DNA of 64,000 nucleotides from Arbacia lixula (GCA_963669155.1 OZ022576.1:8453948-8517947), one strand, 5' to 3'; positions 1-12,574 are shown, numbered from the stretch's first letter. Numbers and translations: made by a program. The notes: generated by a model not told the origin, from the sequence alone.

Positions 1-163
1 TCCACACAGGCAGCATTTTGTCACGACACATAGTGTATTGACTCTCTATGTGCTATTGAGACATTTTTGCACTGGCAATACACACCATTCTCATAGGGCA
101 GTAGGGAGTAAAGTAAGGAAGGAGTTAATCAGTCTTTCTCCATGTGTTTTGTTTCTTCCACAG
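1..163 (+). other. 3' end of an upstream MYO5 intron
   Basis: These bases precede the first exon and end in a pyrimidine-rich stretch followed by CAG at 161-163, a normal 3' splice site. An open frame runs through it into the exon, but the translation before 164 has no myosin resemblance, while the class V string [10 protein letters not shown] begins exactly at 164. Confidence 0.85.
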
Positions 164-304
164 CATGTATTCAAGCTGGAGCAAGAGGAGTATGTCAAGG
201 AACAGATTGAGTGGTCGTTCATCGATTACTATGACAACCAGCCCTGCATTGATATGATTGAAAGCAAGCTGGGAATCTTAGATCTCCTTGATGAGGAATG
301 CATG
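164..304 (+). CDS. MYO5: MYO5 exon 1 of window: relay helix and lower motor domain
   Basis: This exon encodes 47 complete codons in phase 0. It starts [10 protein letters not shown] and continues with [18 protein letters not shown], the relay helix/relay loop region that couples nucleotide state to converter movement. It ends at LDLLDEECM, a motif shared by most myosins. The acceptor is a pyrimidine run plus CAG at 161-163, and the donor is ATG|GTGAGA at 305. Residues correspond roughly to the 450-500 region of vertebrate myosin Va. The ATG at 302 is an internal Met, not a start. The upstream exon that carries switch II is not in the window. Confidence 0.95.
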
Positions 305-932
305 GTGAGAAGGAGGGAGGAAAACTTAAATTCAATTTAATGAGATTCCATGTGGAATTTTAGAGGTTTCTCAGAAGAACAGTCAGGATATTTTATTTTT
401 CCAAAAAAAGTTGTGAAAGAAGCCTCAGAATGTTTATCAATTATAGAGTATGTACAAGAGCATGTTTGGACTATAGAGACCCGTTTTAAGAGATGTAAGG
501 ATAAAGCAGACACAATGAGCTATTCCACCTGTGTCAACAATCTTTCTGTCACCTAGATCTTATTGGTAAACAGAAAATGAATACTGTAGCATTGTATGTA
601 TATTTATGTTTATATTGTGTAATGTTATGTTTAAGTTTGTTTATGTCAATGTTATATAATTCTATAAATGTATTTATTTTTGTACTAGTGGAAGAGGATT
701 TTCCTGTAAAGGATGAATTAACTATAAACTATGCAATACACTATACAAGAACATTTTTTATGCCTATCATATTTAACCCATATTACATTGCATTTAAAAG
801 TTTATGATTAACTTTGTGCCAAAATCTAAACTGTACAATGACTTTGCCTTGCTGTATGCAGAGCCGTAAGTAAGGTCCTGAAAAAGAGACAATGTTAGGT
901 TTATTTCTGACGTTTTTCTCCCTCCCTTGCAG
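305..932 (+). other. MYO5 intron 1 of window
   Basis: This is 628 bases of AT-rich sequence with no recognisable repeat or gene. Open frames at 350-556 and 577-807 read as AT-rich chance peptides. The acceptor is a cttttt/cctcccttgcag-type tract ending at 932. Confidence 0.85.
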
Positions 933-1139
933 CTGCCGAAGGGTTCTGACGACAACTGGTGCGGCAAGCTGTACAACAAGCTGATCAACCACACCCACTT
1001 CTCCAAGCCTCGAACCTCTCGTACCGCCTTCATCGTCCACCACTTCGCAGACAAGGTGGAGTACGAGTCGGATGGCTGTGTCGAGAAGAACCGCGACCAG
1101 GTCAACGATGAGCATCTCAATATATTGATGGCCAGTCAG
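933..1139 (+). CDS. MYO5: MYO5 exon 2 of window: lower 50-kDa domain
   Basis: 69 codons in phase 0. It begins LPKGSDDNWCGKLYNK, equivalent to the KMPKGSDDTW segment of vertebrate myosin V, and contains AFIVHHFADKVEYESDG, the highly conserved FxxxHFAGxVxY-type myosin core strand. It ends VNDEHLNILMASQ. The frame is bounded by CAG at 930-932 and the donor CAG|GTGAGC at 1140. This part of the motor leads from the actin-binding helix-loop-helix into loop 2. GC content is clearly higher than in the flanking introns. Two long minus-strand open frames across it are shadows of this GC-rich coding sequence. Confidence 0.96.
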
Positions 1140-1717
1140 GTGAGCAAGCCCTGTCGGTTTTTATCTTTTTAAGTTTGGTAGTTTATTTTGCATAATTTTC
1201 TAGTCCTTTGGGTGAAGTTAGAATCGTATGAGGGTTAAGTCAATGAGAGTGACTTAAAAACTGGTGACTTAACAATTGTTAACACATTGTGTATATTTAC
1301 TAACCAAAAGTGAATTAGGCTGAGGAAAAAAAAAAGTTTGAGGGGGTAGTATTGAAAAAATAGGAGAAGGAATACTATTGGTAGATAGCATATAATGTAA
1401 AGAAGAGAGTGTAAAAAGAAGCACAGAACATCAATAGCATGGAGCATGAGGCAATGAGATAACTGTTGTCTGTAGCATGTATGTGTGGGTTTCTGTTCTT
1501 CTGTCTATTATTTAGTGAAATGAAATTATATGTTTCACCAGTTTCATTCGTCTTTCTGTTGTGCTTTTATTCTGTTTATCCTTAGCAACATATAACATGT
1601 CAATTTCCCCACTTATTTTCCTCTTTCTTCTCTGTTGTCTATCATTAAGTAATATATTTCATGTTTGTTTCACAAGTAACATTCTTTTTTTTTTCTGTTC
1701 TTCTGTCCATCCCTCAG
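1140..1717 (+). other. MYO5 intron 2 of window, with a degenerate duplication upstream of the acceptor
   Basis: 578 bases. Between about 1486 and 1710 two segments resemble each other: each has a TCTGT..CTAT..TT start, then a GTTTCAC..GT..CATTC stretch and a following CTTT/TTTCTGTT. This suggests an old local duplication of the pyrimidine-rich acceptor region. No gene is seen. Confidence 0.6.
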
Positions 1718-1849
1718 TATGAGTTTGTGGCCGATCTGTTCAGGCCCAAGCCAGAGGCTCCTGTTCATCCACACAGGAAGGCCAACATCAGGCCAATGGT
1801 AGCACCGGTCAAGAGCACCAAGACATTCAAGAAGTCTGTGGGCAGTCAG
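1718..1849 (+). CDS. MYO5: MYO5 exon 3 of window: actin-binding loop 2
   Basis: 44 codons in phase 0. The start YEFVADLF matches the end of the lower 50-kDa domain (vertebrate LPELFQ). It is followed by a basic, proline-rich stretch with HPHRKANIRP, APVKSTKTFKKSVGSQ. This is the surface loop 2, whose lysines and arginines contact actin and support processivity in class V motors. The vertebrate loop in my memory is several residues longer and contains acidic and Ser/Thr-rich parts that are missing here. Acceptor CCCTCAG ends at 1717; donor CAG|GTGAGG is at 1850. An open frame continues past the donor into the GGTGAT minisatellite, but that part is intronic. Confidence 0.95.
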
Positions 1850-2023
1850 GTGAGGAGACGGGAAGTGGAGGTGGTGGTGGTGGTCATGGTGATGTTGCTG
1901 ATAATGATGATGATAATGAAGGGTGGTGGTGGCGGTGATGGTGGTGGTGGTGATGATAATGATGATGATGATGACGGTGATGGGGGTGATGGTGCTGGTG
2001 GTGGTGATGATGATGATGATGAT

Positions 2024-2065
<42 letters not shown>

Positions 2066-2981
2066 GCGGTGATGGTGGTGATGGTGCTGGTGGTGATGGC
2101 GGTGATGGTGGTGATGGTGCTGGTGGTGATGGCGGTGATGGTGGTGATGGTGATGGAATAATGACGTTAGTGATGATGAAGGTGGTGGTGGTGGGGATTT
2201 ATCTTTTGAGATATAGGAGATATGTACAAAATCAGATAATTCTGAGTTTCCAGCACTTCACCTGAATAGACCTAAATGACAACATCAGGACATCCAATTA
2301 TGAATTTGCCATGTGTCAAATATATGAAGATCTCCTGTCAAGAACTTCTGCTTCATCAGAATGCTGATGGCTTTAAGGGTCTTAAGGGTCCTACTTCTAT
2401 TCATCATGATAGAATGATATTTTTGTTGTAAGAAGCTGATCTAACAGAGAGTGTGGCTTGCTAATAATGTAATTCTATATTAATGATATAAAAGGAAGCT
2501 CAAAATTATCCAAGCAAGTATTTACTTGTCTAGAAATATTAACACTTCCACATTATAAAGACGCATATTAAGCCTCAAATCAAATTAAACGTTTTGTCCA
2601 AAGTCATTGCAACACTCATTTTTATGACACAAACACACAGTAAAATTAAACTCAAAGTAATTTCCTTGAAAATGATTAGTTGCTGGAGGTAGTTTGGGGC
2701 CCTCAACTTCCGTTGTTTATCGCAATAAAGTAAACAACGTTTCATCAGCATGACTTAGTGTGACCTGTCATTGTACTCTATTAAACCTGACAGAAATCAG
2801 GGTCATGTTGCAGTTGCATTAATGGCCTCAGGTTTATTCATAATTTGAAGGGGCTCACACTTTTGGTGATATTTTACTTTCATAAAAGTAGCCAAATCAT
2901 AGAAGCAGACTAATCAAAATTTAATAAAAATTTATCTGGCACACAAAGGGTTAACTGGCTGTTTTTTCTTAATCTTCGCAG
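1850..2981 (+). other. MYO5 intron 3 of window
   Basis: 1132 bases. The first 300 bases are a GGT/GAT-rich minisatellite (listed separately); the rest is AT-rich and featureless. The acceptor ends TTCGCAG at 2981. Confidence 0.85.
1869..2157 (+). repeat. GGTGAT/GATGAT minisatellite next to a splice donor
   Basis: A purine-plus-T repeat of GGT and GAT triplets begins about 20 bases after the exon 3 donor. It contains a pure (GAT)n block near 2025-2064 and then a 33-bp higher-order unit beginning GGCGGTGATGG at 2065, 2098 and 2131. The frame across it translates to long runs of Met, Val, Gly and Asp, which is an artefact of the repeat, not a protein. Confidence 0.9.
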
Positions 2982-3079
2982 TTCCGTGACTCGCTGACTT
3001 ACCTGATGATGAAGCTGAACTCTACTACTCCACACTACGTGAGGTGCATCAAGCCCAATGACTACAAATTGCCATTCAC
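2982..3079 (+). CDS. MYO5: MYO5 exon 4 of window: SH-domain actin contact strand
   Basis: 98 bases, 32 codons plus two bases (AC) that are completed by A of the next exon to give Thr. It encodes [16 protein letters not shown] followed by [16 protein letters not shown], one of the most conserved segments of all myosins (consensus L.....TP.FVRCIKPN). The donor is AC|GTAAGT at 3080. Too short for a long frame of its own, but the residue match and the phase leave little doubt. It joins exon 5 after a 9.5-kb intron to make [17 protein letters not shown]. Confidence 0.96.
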
Positions 3080-5142
3080 GTAAGTTAGACCAGTTTTCAT
3101 TCTGGTGGGTGGACTAACACGTAGTCCAGGTAAAGGCCTGGAATAACAATTGATTTAATGCTTTGATATTCTTCAAATTGCACCACCTATAAGCTTAAAT
3201 CAATTTTAATATGTCCTAGGATAACACTTTCAAGTTAGAACATGGTCTAAGTTTAAATGGGAATAAGTAGTCTTTGTGCTTAATCGGTCAAGGTATAAAA
3301 TCTTAATATAATGAAATGATATCAATTCATATGGCATGCTCCATATTTGAGAATATTTTTTTCAATATTTAATTCAATTTGAATTGTTGCCCTGTAATTT
3401 CAATAGACTAATCTGTGTAAAAATTGTTTTTGATTGCTACTGTATAGTATACTTCTATAAAAAAGAAAAAAAAGGTTAGGGAAAATAAAACATGCCTTTG
3501 AATGTGTATGCACAACATCAGAAAGTTGAAAACAATTTCATAGAGGTGTGGTCAAATAGGGTTTACCTGTCCAGTAGCTCACCTTTGCATGGGCCTTCTG
3601 ATCAGTCCTCTGGCCTAATTAAGCAATTGTTGGAAGTCTACCTCGTGATGTCACAATAGACAAAACACGGATAAGACTTAATCTCTTGGTGAGTCACTCC
3701 TCGCTCGTGATGAGTATTATTATCATGGAAGAGCAGGAAAGCTTGTTGATTGGTCATCAATTACTGTCCACTCGGCAAGAACAATTCAATCCTATCTAGG
3801 TCTTAACAAACCTCTCTGTGTAGCAGTACTTATGTCCGTCAGAAAGTCACTATGGTCAATTCCCTATTTTACGGAAATTACTACAAAATGTGGAATTAAG
3901 GTGAAGATTTAACTTAGACAAAGATTATACAGAGAATTTCAATAACTTGGGATGTCAATCATTTAAAAAGCATCCTGGTAATTGTGGTTTTAACATTTTA
4001 GCAAGATATCTTTAGCATTTACTAATAATGGTATGCATGTCTACGTATTGCCTATCTCTTGCAGCTTTGGATGGCAAAACTGTGTAATATGAGAAAATTG
4101 AAGTTAAATAAACAATCTGAATCTGATCGATAATCTGAAAACTGAGGCCAGGTCAATTTCAGTATATATGTAATTTGTAATTGTTATTATTCTTATTATT
4201 GGATAGACAACTTGGTAGTGCACAGTAAATAAATTCAGCAATTAGAGATGTTCTTAAGTTCCATCAATACATGCAATTAATGAATATTTTTATGGGAGAG
4301 GGTGGTGGAAAAACAAAGTCTAAATGTTGCTGCATTTTTCCGATTGAACATTTTAAAAATTTATTTGTGCATTGGTATATGCTGGATTGTCCCACAAATT
4401 TGTTTTATGCAGCAACGAGAACGCTGGCAATGAGAATAGTATTGATAAAAATGATTAAAATCATGATGATGATGATAATGATTTTATTGATAATCAAGAT
4501 ATTACTAATAATGATTATAATTATAATTGTAACTGTGATATTCAACCTTGGAAAACTTGATGGATAGTTGGGTGAGTAACCCTTGGCATGGCATTGAGTC
4601 ACAGCTTTTACCATGTTGGTCATGAATAGAGTTGAGAGAAAGGAGGAAAGCTAGCTGTATGCTTCGCTTGGTGTCTTAAGGCCACCATAGCCCCAGGAGT
4701 ACCCTGAGGGAGTATCTTGCAATCATTGCAATCAGGCAGATGACCTCTGAAAGTAACCTTCTGTCTAGAAAGACCACATGTCCAGACCACAAGACCACTT
4801 CTCTGTGATCAGAAATTTACTCAGGTTTGGTTTTGTCAAAGGCAAAGGCTTATGGTTGGGATCGGCTTTAAGGTTAGTGTCAGGTATAAGTGTAGGTTGG
4901 GTCTAGACAACGATGATGATGTTGAAGTAAGAAGTTGGACAAATATGAGAAATTGATCGCACAATTGAATCGGAGCATATGGACTGCTCTATTTTCTTGA
5001 TCATGTCTAAGGACTTGTCCTATGCCCAGATTTTCCTTGACACCCTACTGAGAAAGGCTTTGAGTTCTTAAAATTTGTAAAAAAAAAGTAAAAATATTAT
5101 TACTATTTTGGTACTACCATACCTTGAAGTTCTTCCCCATGC

Positions 5143-5515
5143 TTAAAGGGCATATACTGTACTGGGAAGGCAAAAAAGCCTTCAAAATGTAATTGTCAGC
5201 AATCTTCCTGCCAATGGTCTTAAATTCATGTATTGTCTATTTTAGAAGCTTGCTGAAAGTTATTTGCCCTCAAATGATCTACATTTGGAGTAATGAGTGA
5301 TTAAATCACAAATCCTCAAAATGTTCGGCCCGAACATTTTGAGGAGTTAATCATTAATCATTAATTACTCCAAATGTGAATCATTTGAGGGCAAATAACT
5401 TTCAGCAAGCTTCTAAAATGGACAATACATGAATTTAAGACCATTGGCAAGAAGATTGCTAACAATTACCTTTTGAAGGCTTTTTTGCCTTCCCAGTACA
5501 GTATATGCCCTTTAA
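5143..5515. mobile_element. Hairpin (foldback) MITE flanked by TTAA
   Basis: The two halves are reverse complements almost end to end. The left arm begins TTAAAGGGCATATACTG at 5143, and the right arm ends with its complement CAGTATATGCCCTTTAA at 5515. The centre is the self-complementary AATGTTCGGCCCGAACATT near 5329. Arms are about 185 bp with a handful of mismatches. Both outer ends are TTAA, the target-site duplication of piggyBac and Kolobok families, but TTAA is also part of the palindrome, so the superfamily cannot be decided. No coding capacity; non-autonomous. Confidence 0.85.
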
Positions 5516-6937
5516 CTTCCCAAGCCAAGTGAATCCCCTTTTGCATGCTGAATGCGGATTCGGAAAACCCTAATGGGTGTTTCACTTCCTCTCCTTGACC
5601 TCATTGGAATGTTGTATGTATCAGGTCAACCATGTGCGCTCCTGGGTTTGTGTACTATCGCCATGGTTACACCTCGTCTCTGCAGGCAAAGAGAACTTGC
5701 GGTTGCATGCATACCCTCGATGAATGGTGACAGAGATTTATTTTTAAAATCAAAATGCTTCTGAAGCTGTTTTATTATATCGGTTATATTTGGGTACCAA
5801 CCCTGCAATCTGATTGAGTCTAAAACTTTGACTAGAAATATCATTGTATTCATGTGATAAACTTACAGAAATCAATGTTATTTGTAATCAATGTAATCAA
5901 TCTTATTTGCAGTATTCAAATTTAGCTTTCAAGCATACATGAAATTCAGATCCATGTTACATGTTAGATGTACATCAATTTTTTGCCTCGATGTTCTAAG
6001 AATGAAAAAATCAAGAAAACTGTAAGTAAATGTGTCTTTCTGCTCAAAGAGAAAAATAACTTATACTAAAAATTAATTTGACTTGCTATATGAGATGAAT
6101 TTAGTACTTTAAAATATGTTTGAAAGATCAGATGATGTAGCAGATTAAAGGGAAAAACTTGCAAACCATAGGGGAACCCATAGCGTCGTGAAATTGATGA
6201 CAGCAGCAAAATAGAATGGACGAAATGTTAAAAATGAAAGGCTCGTCGTCAAGTGTGTAGTAAGATGCCCTTGCTTCATTCCCTCCGCATCCCATAAGGG
6301 AAATAGCTTAATAATCACCTTCCTCAGTCTCGTATTAGCAGAAATATCTCTATATTTAGAAGTATGGTCTTTGATTCAGAAATATTCATAGTAGTACATG
6401 TTCCATAGCTCTCTTAGTGCCTCATAAAAATTGGTTGCTACCATGATGATGGAGTTGTGCCATAGTGAAAAATGAATGGTGATCTTAAGAGTTGATAAGC
6501 TTTTGACGAGTGAATCATTACCCGTCTAGTAGTTCTGAAATACGGAAACATTTAATTCTAGTATTTTTTGTTTAACTTATAGATCTAGCTGCACGCACGA
6601 GTTGGTATTTTGGTTGCAAGGACATTATTTCAGATCTTATCAAGAAAAGGAAATTTTGTGGGAGGAGTTTCACATCCCGCCTTTGAGTTAAAGATTTGTT
6701 TGGTTACTTTTTGTTATGATTGATATAGAAAACTGTAAGCCATGGCCTGTGTACTTGACATTTACTGCGGTTTCTGCATTTGTTTGTTGGTAATTGCTTT
6801 TCAGCATTGGAGGAAATCTATTTTAAAAGTGTAGTCTGAGTAAGCTCTTGTCTCCATTTTAGGTAATATTTTAGGTAATAATATAAAGAGAATCGTTCAT
6901 CTTTTGGCCCATCACATTGAACTCTGACAGAATATTG

Positions 6938-6955
6938 CCCCCCCCCCCCCCCCCC
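6938..6955 (+). repeat. Poly(C) tract, 18 bases
   Basis: Uninterrupted run of C in an AT-rich intron, followed shortly by an A-rich stretch. One of many poly(C)/poly(G) tracts in this window. Confidence 0.95.
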
Positions 6956-9473
6956 ATCCCTCATTAAAAAAAAAAAAGAAGAAAGAATAGTGTAGAATCC
7001 AAATGATTTTATAAAAATTTACAAAAATTATGAGAAAAGAAAGATGTTGGTTTGGGAAAGTTATTTTTTGGGGGTGTGCTTGTGTCATAAATACAGTGGA
7101 TTCACTTTATTCTATCCCTGTATAAATAATGGGAATTCAGTGAAAATTTGCTCTAAACTATTGAATGATATACTGAATTTCTGTTTCCAGTCTAAACTCA
7201 CCTGTATGCCCCCTATGTCTGTACACCTTTGTAACCCCCCCCCCCCCTTCAATCTCTCCCCCACAAGATCTCAGACAAGAGTTAATTTGAAGCATTTGTG
7301 TCCTGTCAGTGTCTGTGAGTCAATCTACAGAAAGGTTGCTTGGACTTTAAAGAAGGACAGGAGGATGTTAGTACATATGGTGATAGTTACGGCTTGTGAC
7401 AGAAGGTCTATACTTTAGAGAGGAAATACCCGTCTCTTCTTTCTAATGTGAAATAGGAGACACATGGACTGCATATTTTCCTGTTCATAAATGATGGCTG
7501 ATAATTTCATTAAATCATGTCAAGACAAGTGTTTTCTTAATGTTACTATTGCTGAATGCAAACTGAACTTTTTATTTTGTTCATTTTTTACTTCTTATTT
7601 GTATCATTGATACATCCTAATGTGCATTATGAAAAAGTGGAAAAATGTCAACATCATTTCTGTTCCATCATCTTGCAATAACAAAATGAATGTTCGAATC
7701 TTTCATCCAGGACCAATCATTCTAGTGTAGAACAGACATTATTCACTAAGTCTTATTTTTTGACATATGTACATATTTTGATACTTTGATCCAGAGGTCT
7801 ATTTTTACATACAAATAAATGAAAAGATGTTGGGGATTGTGTACAGGGTTACAGTACATGTGTGCTGGCTTAGCAAGGAAGTAGTAAAGATGACTTATTG
7901 AGTAGGCCTTGTAAAGAGCTTTAGCAGCAAGACGGATGTTGTTCTTCGTTTATTACTTAATCCCCCCCTACCCCCGCCCCCTCCCCAAGAGTAAATCAGG
8001 GTAGATGTTATTCTCAGTGTATCAAACTGCCCCTTAAAATGTTGCACATGTGAGAAACACTCATCTTGACTGTGCTGTCTAAGATAAATATAGAAATACT
8101 TAAGTTGTGTTAATAACTTTTGTGCTGTAAACCTATGGTACTCATTTTCTTTTTTTTATTTAACTTAGTGTAGAGTAAGGTACGTTGTGTGCATTTTATT
8201 GAGTTGTCTTTTCACAGCATGAGCTTGGAGCCTAATTAACTATTAGATTACCGTGTTTACTCCAGGAGGTTATCCCATACTTGAAGGTGTGATAGAGTTG
8301 CTTCTTCCTGATGTAGTAGGGAATGCTCGTTGCATTGACAGGACACTGTAGATAGGCTGGGGTGGGAATGGGGGAGAGGAAGGGGGGGGGGATAGAGAAT
8401 CAGAAAGATTTGACGTTGAGCTATGCCAAAAGGATTATTGGTATCACTATAACGAATTGAGATTGATTTCTTTCTCGGGATTTATCAAAATCTAGGTTAA
8501 AAAACAAACAAAATGAAATTAAAAAAATCAATAAATAAAGTAAAAAGTGAATTTAAATACAAATAAAAAAAAAAATTAAAAAAGAAGAGAAAGTTATTTT
8601 TTCTCAGCCTCTCTCAAAAAGTGGATCCACTTCAAAATATCTATCAGTAAAACATCAAGCGTCAAGGTTTGATCCAAAAATATCGTAAAAAGGAGCACAA
8701 CTCACTCCAGTTTTGACATTTAAAGACACCTTAGCGGCTAGCTTCTAACGTATATGTCAGATGCTTCCCAGCATTCTTGGCATGTCCGAGGGAGTGATGT
8801 GCGGGCTGATAACGGGGTGATGGGATATGCCGGATTAGGCAAACTGGGCCAGCTTGACACAGCTAGGGCACACGTATCCTCGATTCACTGCGATGTACAT
8901 GTAAGGGTGTCTCTATTACTGTCACCATCGTTGACTGTTTCCGGTTAGATCCACGGGTGTCCCTCACACACACACACACACATATACACACAGTCAATGA
9001 ACACATCGATCATGTATAGGAGTGATGGATTATCTTTGATGTTTTCTTTTTTTAGCAGCGATGGATTGGGCACAGTATTCCTGTTCACCAAAACAGTGAT
9101 AAATGAGAGAAATACAGCCTGAACCATATTGTGTATTAAGCCCTATGAGGAGGAATTAATTTGCATAGGGGTGCTTTTCTTCTGTGTGTGTGGGCTAAAT
9201 CGCCCTCACTGAGCCGTTCGTGTAATTTGTTCACTGATTTTAGCTTTCGTTATTCTACACCTGTAGTTTTGGCACTCTATAGGTGGAAATAGGTAGCCTG
9301 TGCCAAGAAACTTTACTCACGTGAAAATGACCTGTTTAATATAAGGAGTTAGCCTAAACCACAGATCCCACAGCCTAGACATTGCACCTCCATTGCAGCA
9401 GTAAATTTTAAAAATGTAGCATGAGTGTCACTCACACTATCCCTGGTTCTGAACCAACTCTAAAATCTTTCAG

Positions 9474-9493
9474 CCCCCCCCCCCCCCCCCCCT
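9474..9493 (+). repeat. Poly(C) tract, 20 bases
   Basis: Uninterrupted run of C spanning 9474-9493, the longest of the poly(C) tracts outside the large inverted repeat. Confidence 0.95.
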
Positions 9494-10338
9494 TCCTCAT
9501 TGGTCACGTAGGAATGATTGAAAGTCAGTGATTGCAGGTTTCCTTATTCATGAGCAGTGGTTTTTGGCACAGGAATCCTTATACACCCATTACAGCAATG
9601 AGTTTGAGAAGATTAGTGCTGGTATCTTAGATGATTTCCTGCTTGGCCTTGACAGTGATCTTCGTGATTGATCACGTAAAAGTGATCTCGCGGAAAGCGT
9701 AATGTTTTCGTTGCAATGTAGCAATGGTGAATGTGTATGGGAATAAAAATAGTTTTAAAGAGTTAAGTTTGACTAGCACTCACACCGATGAAGTAGTACA
9801 ATTATTGCACCACCACCCCACCCAACACTCTCTCCCCCCATCACTCCCACCCCCTTACACATAATATTTTCTTTAATGGAAACAGTGACAGACTGATCTC
9901 AAATGAAAATGTTTTACTTTTGAGACATCAAGAATTTCCCCATATTTCTTGTTATGATCCAGGATAGAACAGTTGGGAAAAAAAATCTTCAACAGAAAAT
10001 AGATTCTATGTATGTTCTCCTATATGTGAGGGGCTTTCAACAAATATGTTATCAATGACCTTTTAAGATAATATAAGACTGTCCCATATTTGTGTCTGAA
10101 TGTCAGATATTTTGGAGACTGTAGTGATATTGCAGGTTTTGATGGACTCGTATTATATTGTGAAGACGATTCAATGTTTTACAATGTATACAATGATCAA
10201 TTCAGAATGTTGGATGTTTTTAACTTTTACAGCCCCAAAGCCCTTGGCCGCAATGGACATAAGTGAATTACTCTCAAATGCTGACAGCTGTTTGGGTGTA
10301 TTAAACCCTGTCCACATCCAGAATTCATTAAACAGAAA

Positions 10339-10355
10339 GGGGGGGGGGGGGGGGG
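10339..10355 (+). repeat. Poly(G) tract, 17 bases
   Basis: Uninterrupted G run. It creates the glycine run seen in the chance open frame over this region. Confidence 0.95.
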
Positions 10356-12574
10356 ACAAGCGAAGCGTTAATTCTGGAAACTTGGGGTTGGCAGTATCCT
10401 GTCTGTCGGAGAGGTCAACCGGGGCTAGACTTTTATCGGATATTTGCCAAGCTTCTTCCTCAAAAAACTTCTTTGGGTAGTGCAGCCATTTAACTGTGAG
10501 GGCTTTAACTGAGTGTTTTAATCCAGACTTGTGCAGTTATATCAAAAAGGATTTCAAACCCACAGAATGTCTTCTTCGAACCTTTCCATTAATGTTGGAA
10601 GTTGCATGGAATGAGGGAGCACTGGACAAGCACCATTCATCTTTGATATTTCCCACTGCAAAATTAGATAGGAAGACTGTTTTAGATTTATTAAATTGCT
10701 TAAAGGATTGGGATATTGATTCATCTGGAAGCACACACCATCTGATCCTTTTTATATGTAACAATTTTCGGTGAATTGTCCATCCTTACTGGTGTATGAA
10801 CTGTTTGATACTTTTTGTGTCTGTGATGTGTCAGTGATGACTGAGAAACTTGCCATTGGTGATTAGATTTAGCCAGCAGTGGAATGCAATGTGTCTCATA
10901 GTGTTGAGTGGCATCTGGAGTATTTGCAATACTGCCCTTGCAGTTCATGTTTCAGCACACTTTGAGGATTTATACAGACACCACAACACACTCCAAGGGA
11001 AGATATGCCTTATGCAGAGGGTACTTGAGTGAGTGGACTTTTGACAGCACCAGGGGATTAATGTGATTAATCAGCTGTTCTTAATGTGTTCAGTGCGGAG
11101 ATACTACTAGAAATCCAAATGAAAAACTTTGGAAAACCTTATCTACTTCCAATAATCCAAATTTTTAATATTCTGGACCAAGAGAGTGTTATGGATTAAT
11201 CTTTCATCAAAGCAGTAGTGTGTTTCAGAGGGCATTGCCTATTTCATTAAATGATAACTCTTGATGAATTTCTGACTTCAAGAGATGGGCTCATTGCACA
11301 TTAGATCTTATCAAGAATTATGAAATGTGAATGGCATTATAATCAACATTCTGCAGCAATGCCTACGCAAGATGTGATATGATTGATTCTGAAAACCTTG
11401 AATCCAGGACTCTCAACCGGTTATTGTTTGAGACGCAATACTAGCTATCGAAAGCAGTCCAGAATTTCCTCCCTCCTCCAATAGAATGATCATCATTATC
11501 ACCTGCTAGACAAACGAAGCCCTGCAAGGAGTCGCGGATCCTTGAGCAGGGGTGAGATCCCCCCTCCTTCCAACCGACCCTTGGTAAGCCGAAACTCATG
11601 TCCGTTAATCCCCCGACAGCCGGGTTTGATCAACATGAGCCGTCATGTGCAAGTGACATTTCTGGAACCCGTTGATGTTCTTCCTGACCTATGTTAGCTG
11701 GCTTTGTATGAGGAGGTTGTGCAAGGCAAGCGATTAAGCCTTCGCCTTTTCAATCTGTGATCAAGACCTTGTGCCAGCATTAATGGATCTACTCCGGCAG
11801 CTTCATGTGTGCGAGAATGTGCCCGTTTTGCGATGCCATTTAAACCAACCTGTATTTGGAGCTATTGGATACTTCATCTATAATCATACTCAATGAGTAC
11901 AACATTGCTGCACAGCTTTGCATATTTCTTGTGGAATCACAGTTTGGAAATATTATATTTTTTGGTGTTTGAGCCATAAATTTAACCGCTCAAGAACATT
12001 TTCTCTTCACATCCTTGATCTGGCGTTTGTGTGTAGGTTTGTGATGCCCATGTAGTGGATTTGTTAGAGGCTGGACACAGGATTGGGTGCTCTCTGACTG
12101 TGTTTTTGTTAGAGTGGGAGTAAGCCCTCAACATGAGCAGGCGGCGGTAAATTCTCATTATTAACTCCCAGGATTTGCATTTGTGTACTGGAGTGTCACA
12201 TTGTACTTATGTATATTATATCTTCTGTGGGACACTTCTTATACTACTGTCTAGCATAACATGCATGCATTACATATGTTTTGAAAATAGCTCTATTTTC
12301 ACATCCATTGAATTGGGTTGTGTTATCCAATCTTCATTTTTGCTGTGAGATGCTGTATCATACAATTGCACACATATGCAATGGTTGTGTTTTAGAGTTT
12401 TCTAGTGCTCTTGTAAGTTCATCCTTGTCTGTTGATACGCATATTATTCGTTATCATTGTATTTTATGACTGTCCATATTTTACAAATACATTTATTCAC
12501 ATTTGAGCTCCATTATTCATGAAATGATATTCTGTGATGTATCCTCCTCTGTTCATCTTATCTTGACTGTACAG

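Larger units (their letters stand above)
3080..12574 (+). other. MYO5 intron 4 of window
   Basis: 9495 bases, AT-rich. It contains a 373-bp perfect-arm hairpin element (5143-5515), C-runs at 6938-6955, 7235-7247 and 9474-9493, a (CA)n at about 8965-8980, a 17-G run at 10339-10355, and otherwise unassigned sequence. Several open frames (5552-5764, 7044-7418, 10100-10480, 10496-10774 and others) were read and resemble no protein I know. None has a second supporting feature, so I do not call a nested gene. Confidence 0.8.

Noticed and set aside
302..304. ATG at the end of exon 1 as a translation start
   Set aside because: It is the internal Met of the conserved DEECM segment, immediately before a splice donor.
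783..1120. Two minus-strand frames of about 110 residues over exon 2
   Set aside because: Shadows of the GC-rich + strand myosin exon, which has exact family resemblance.
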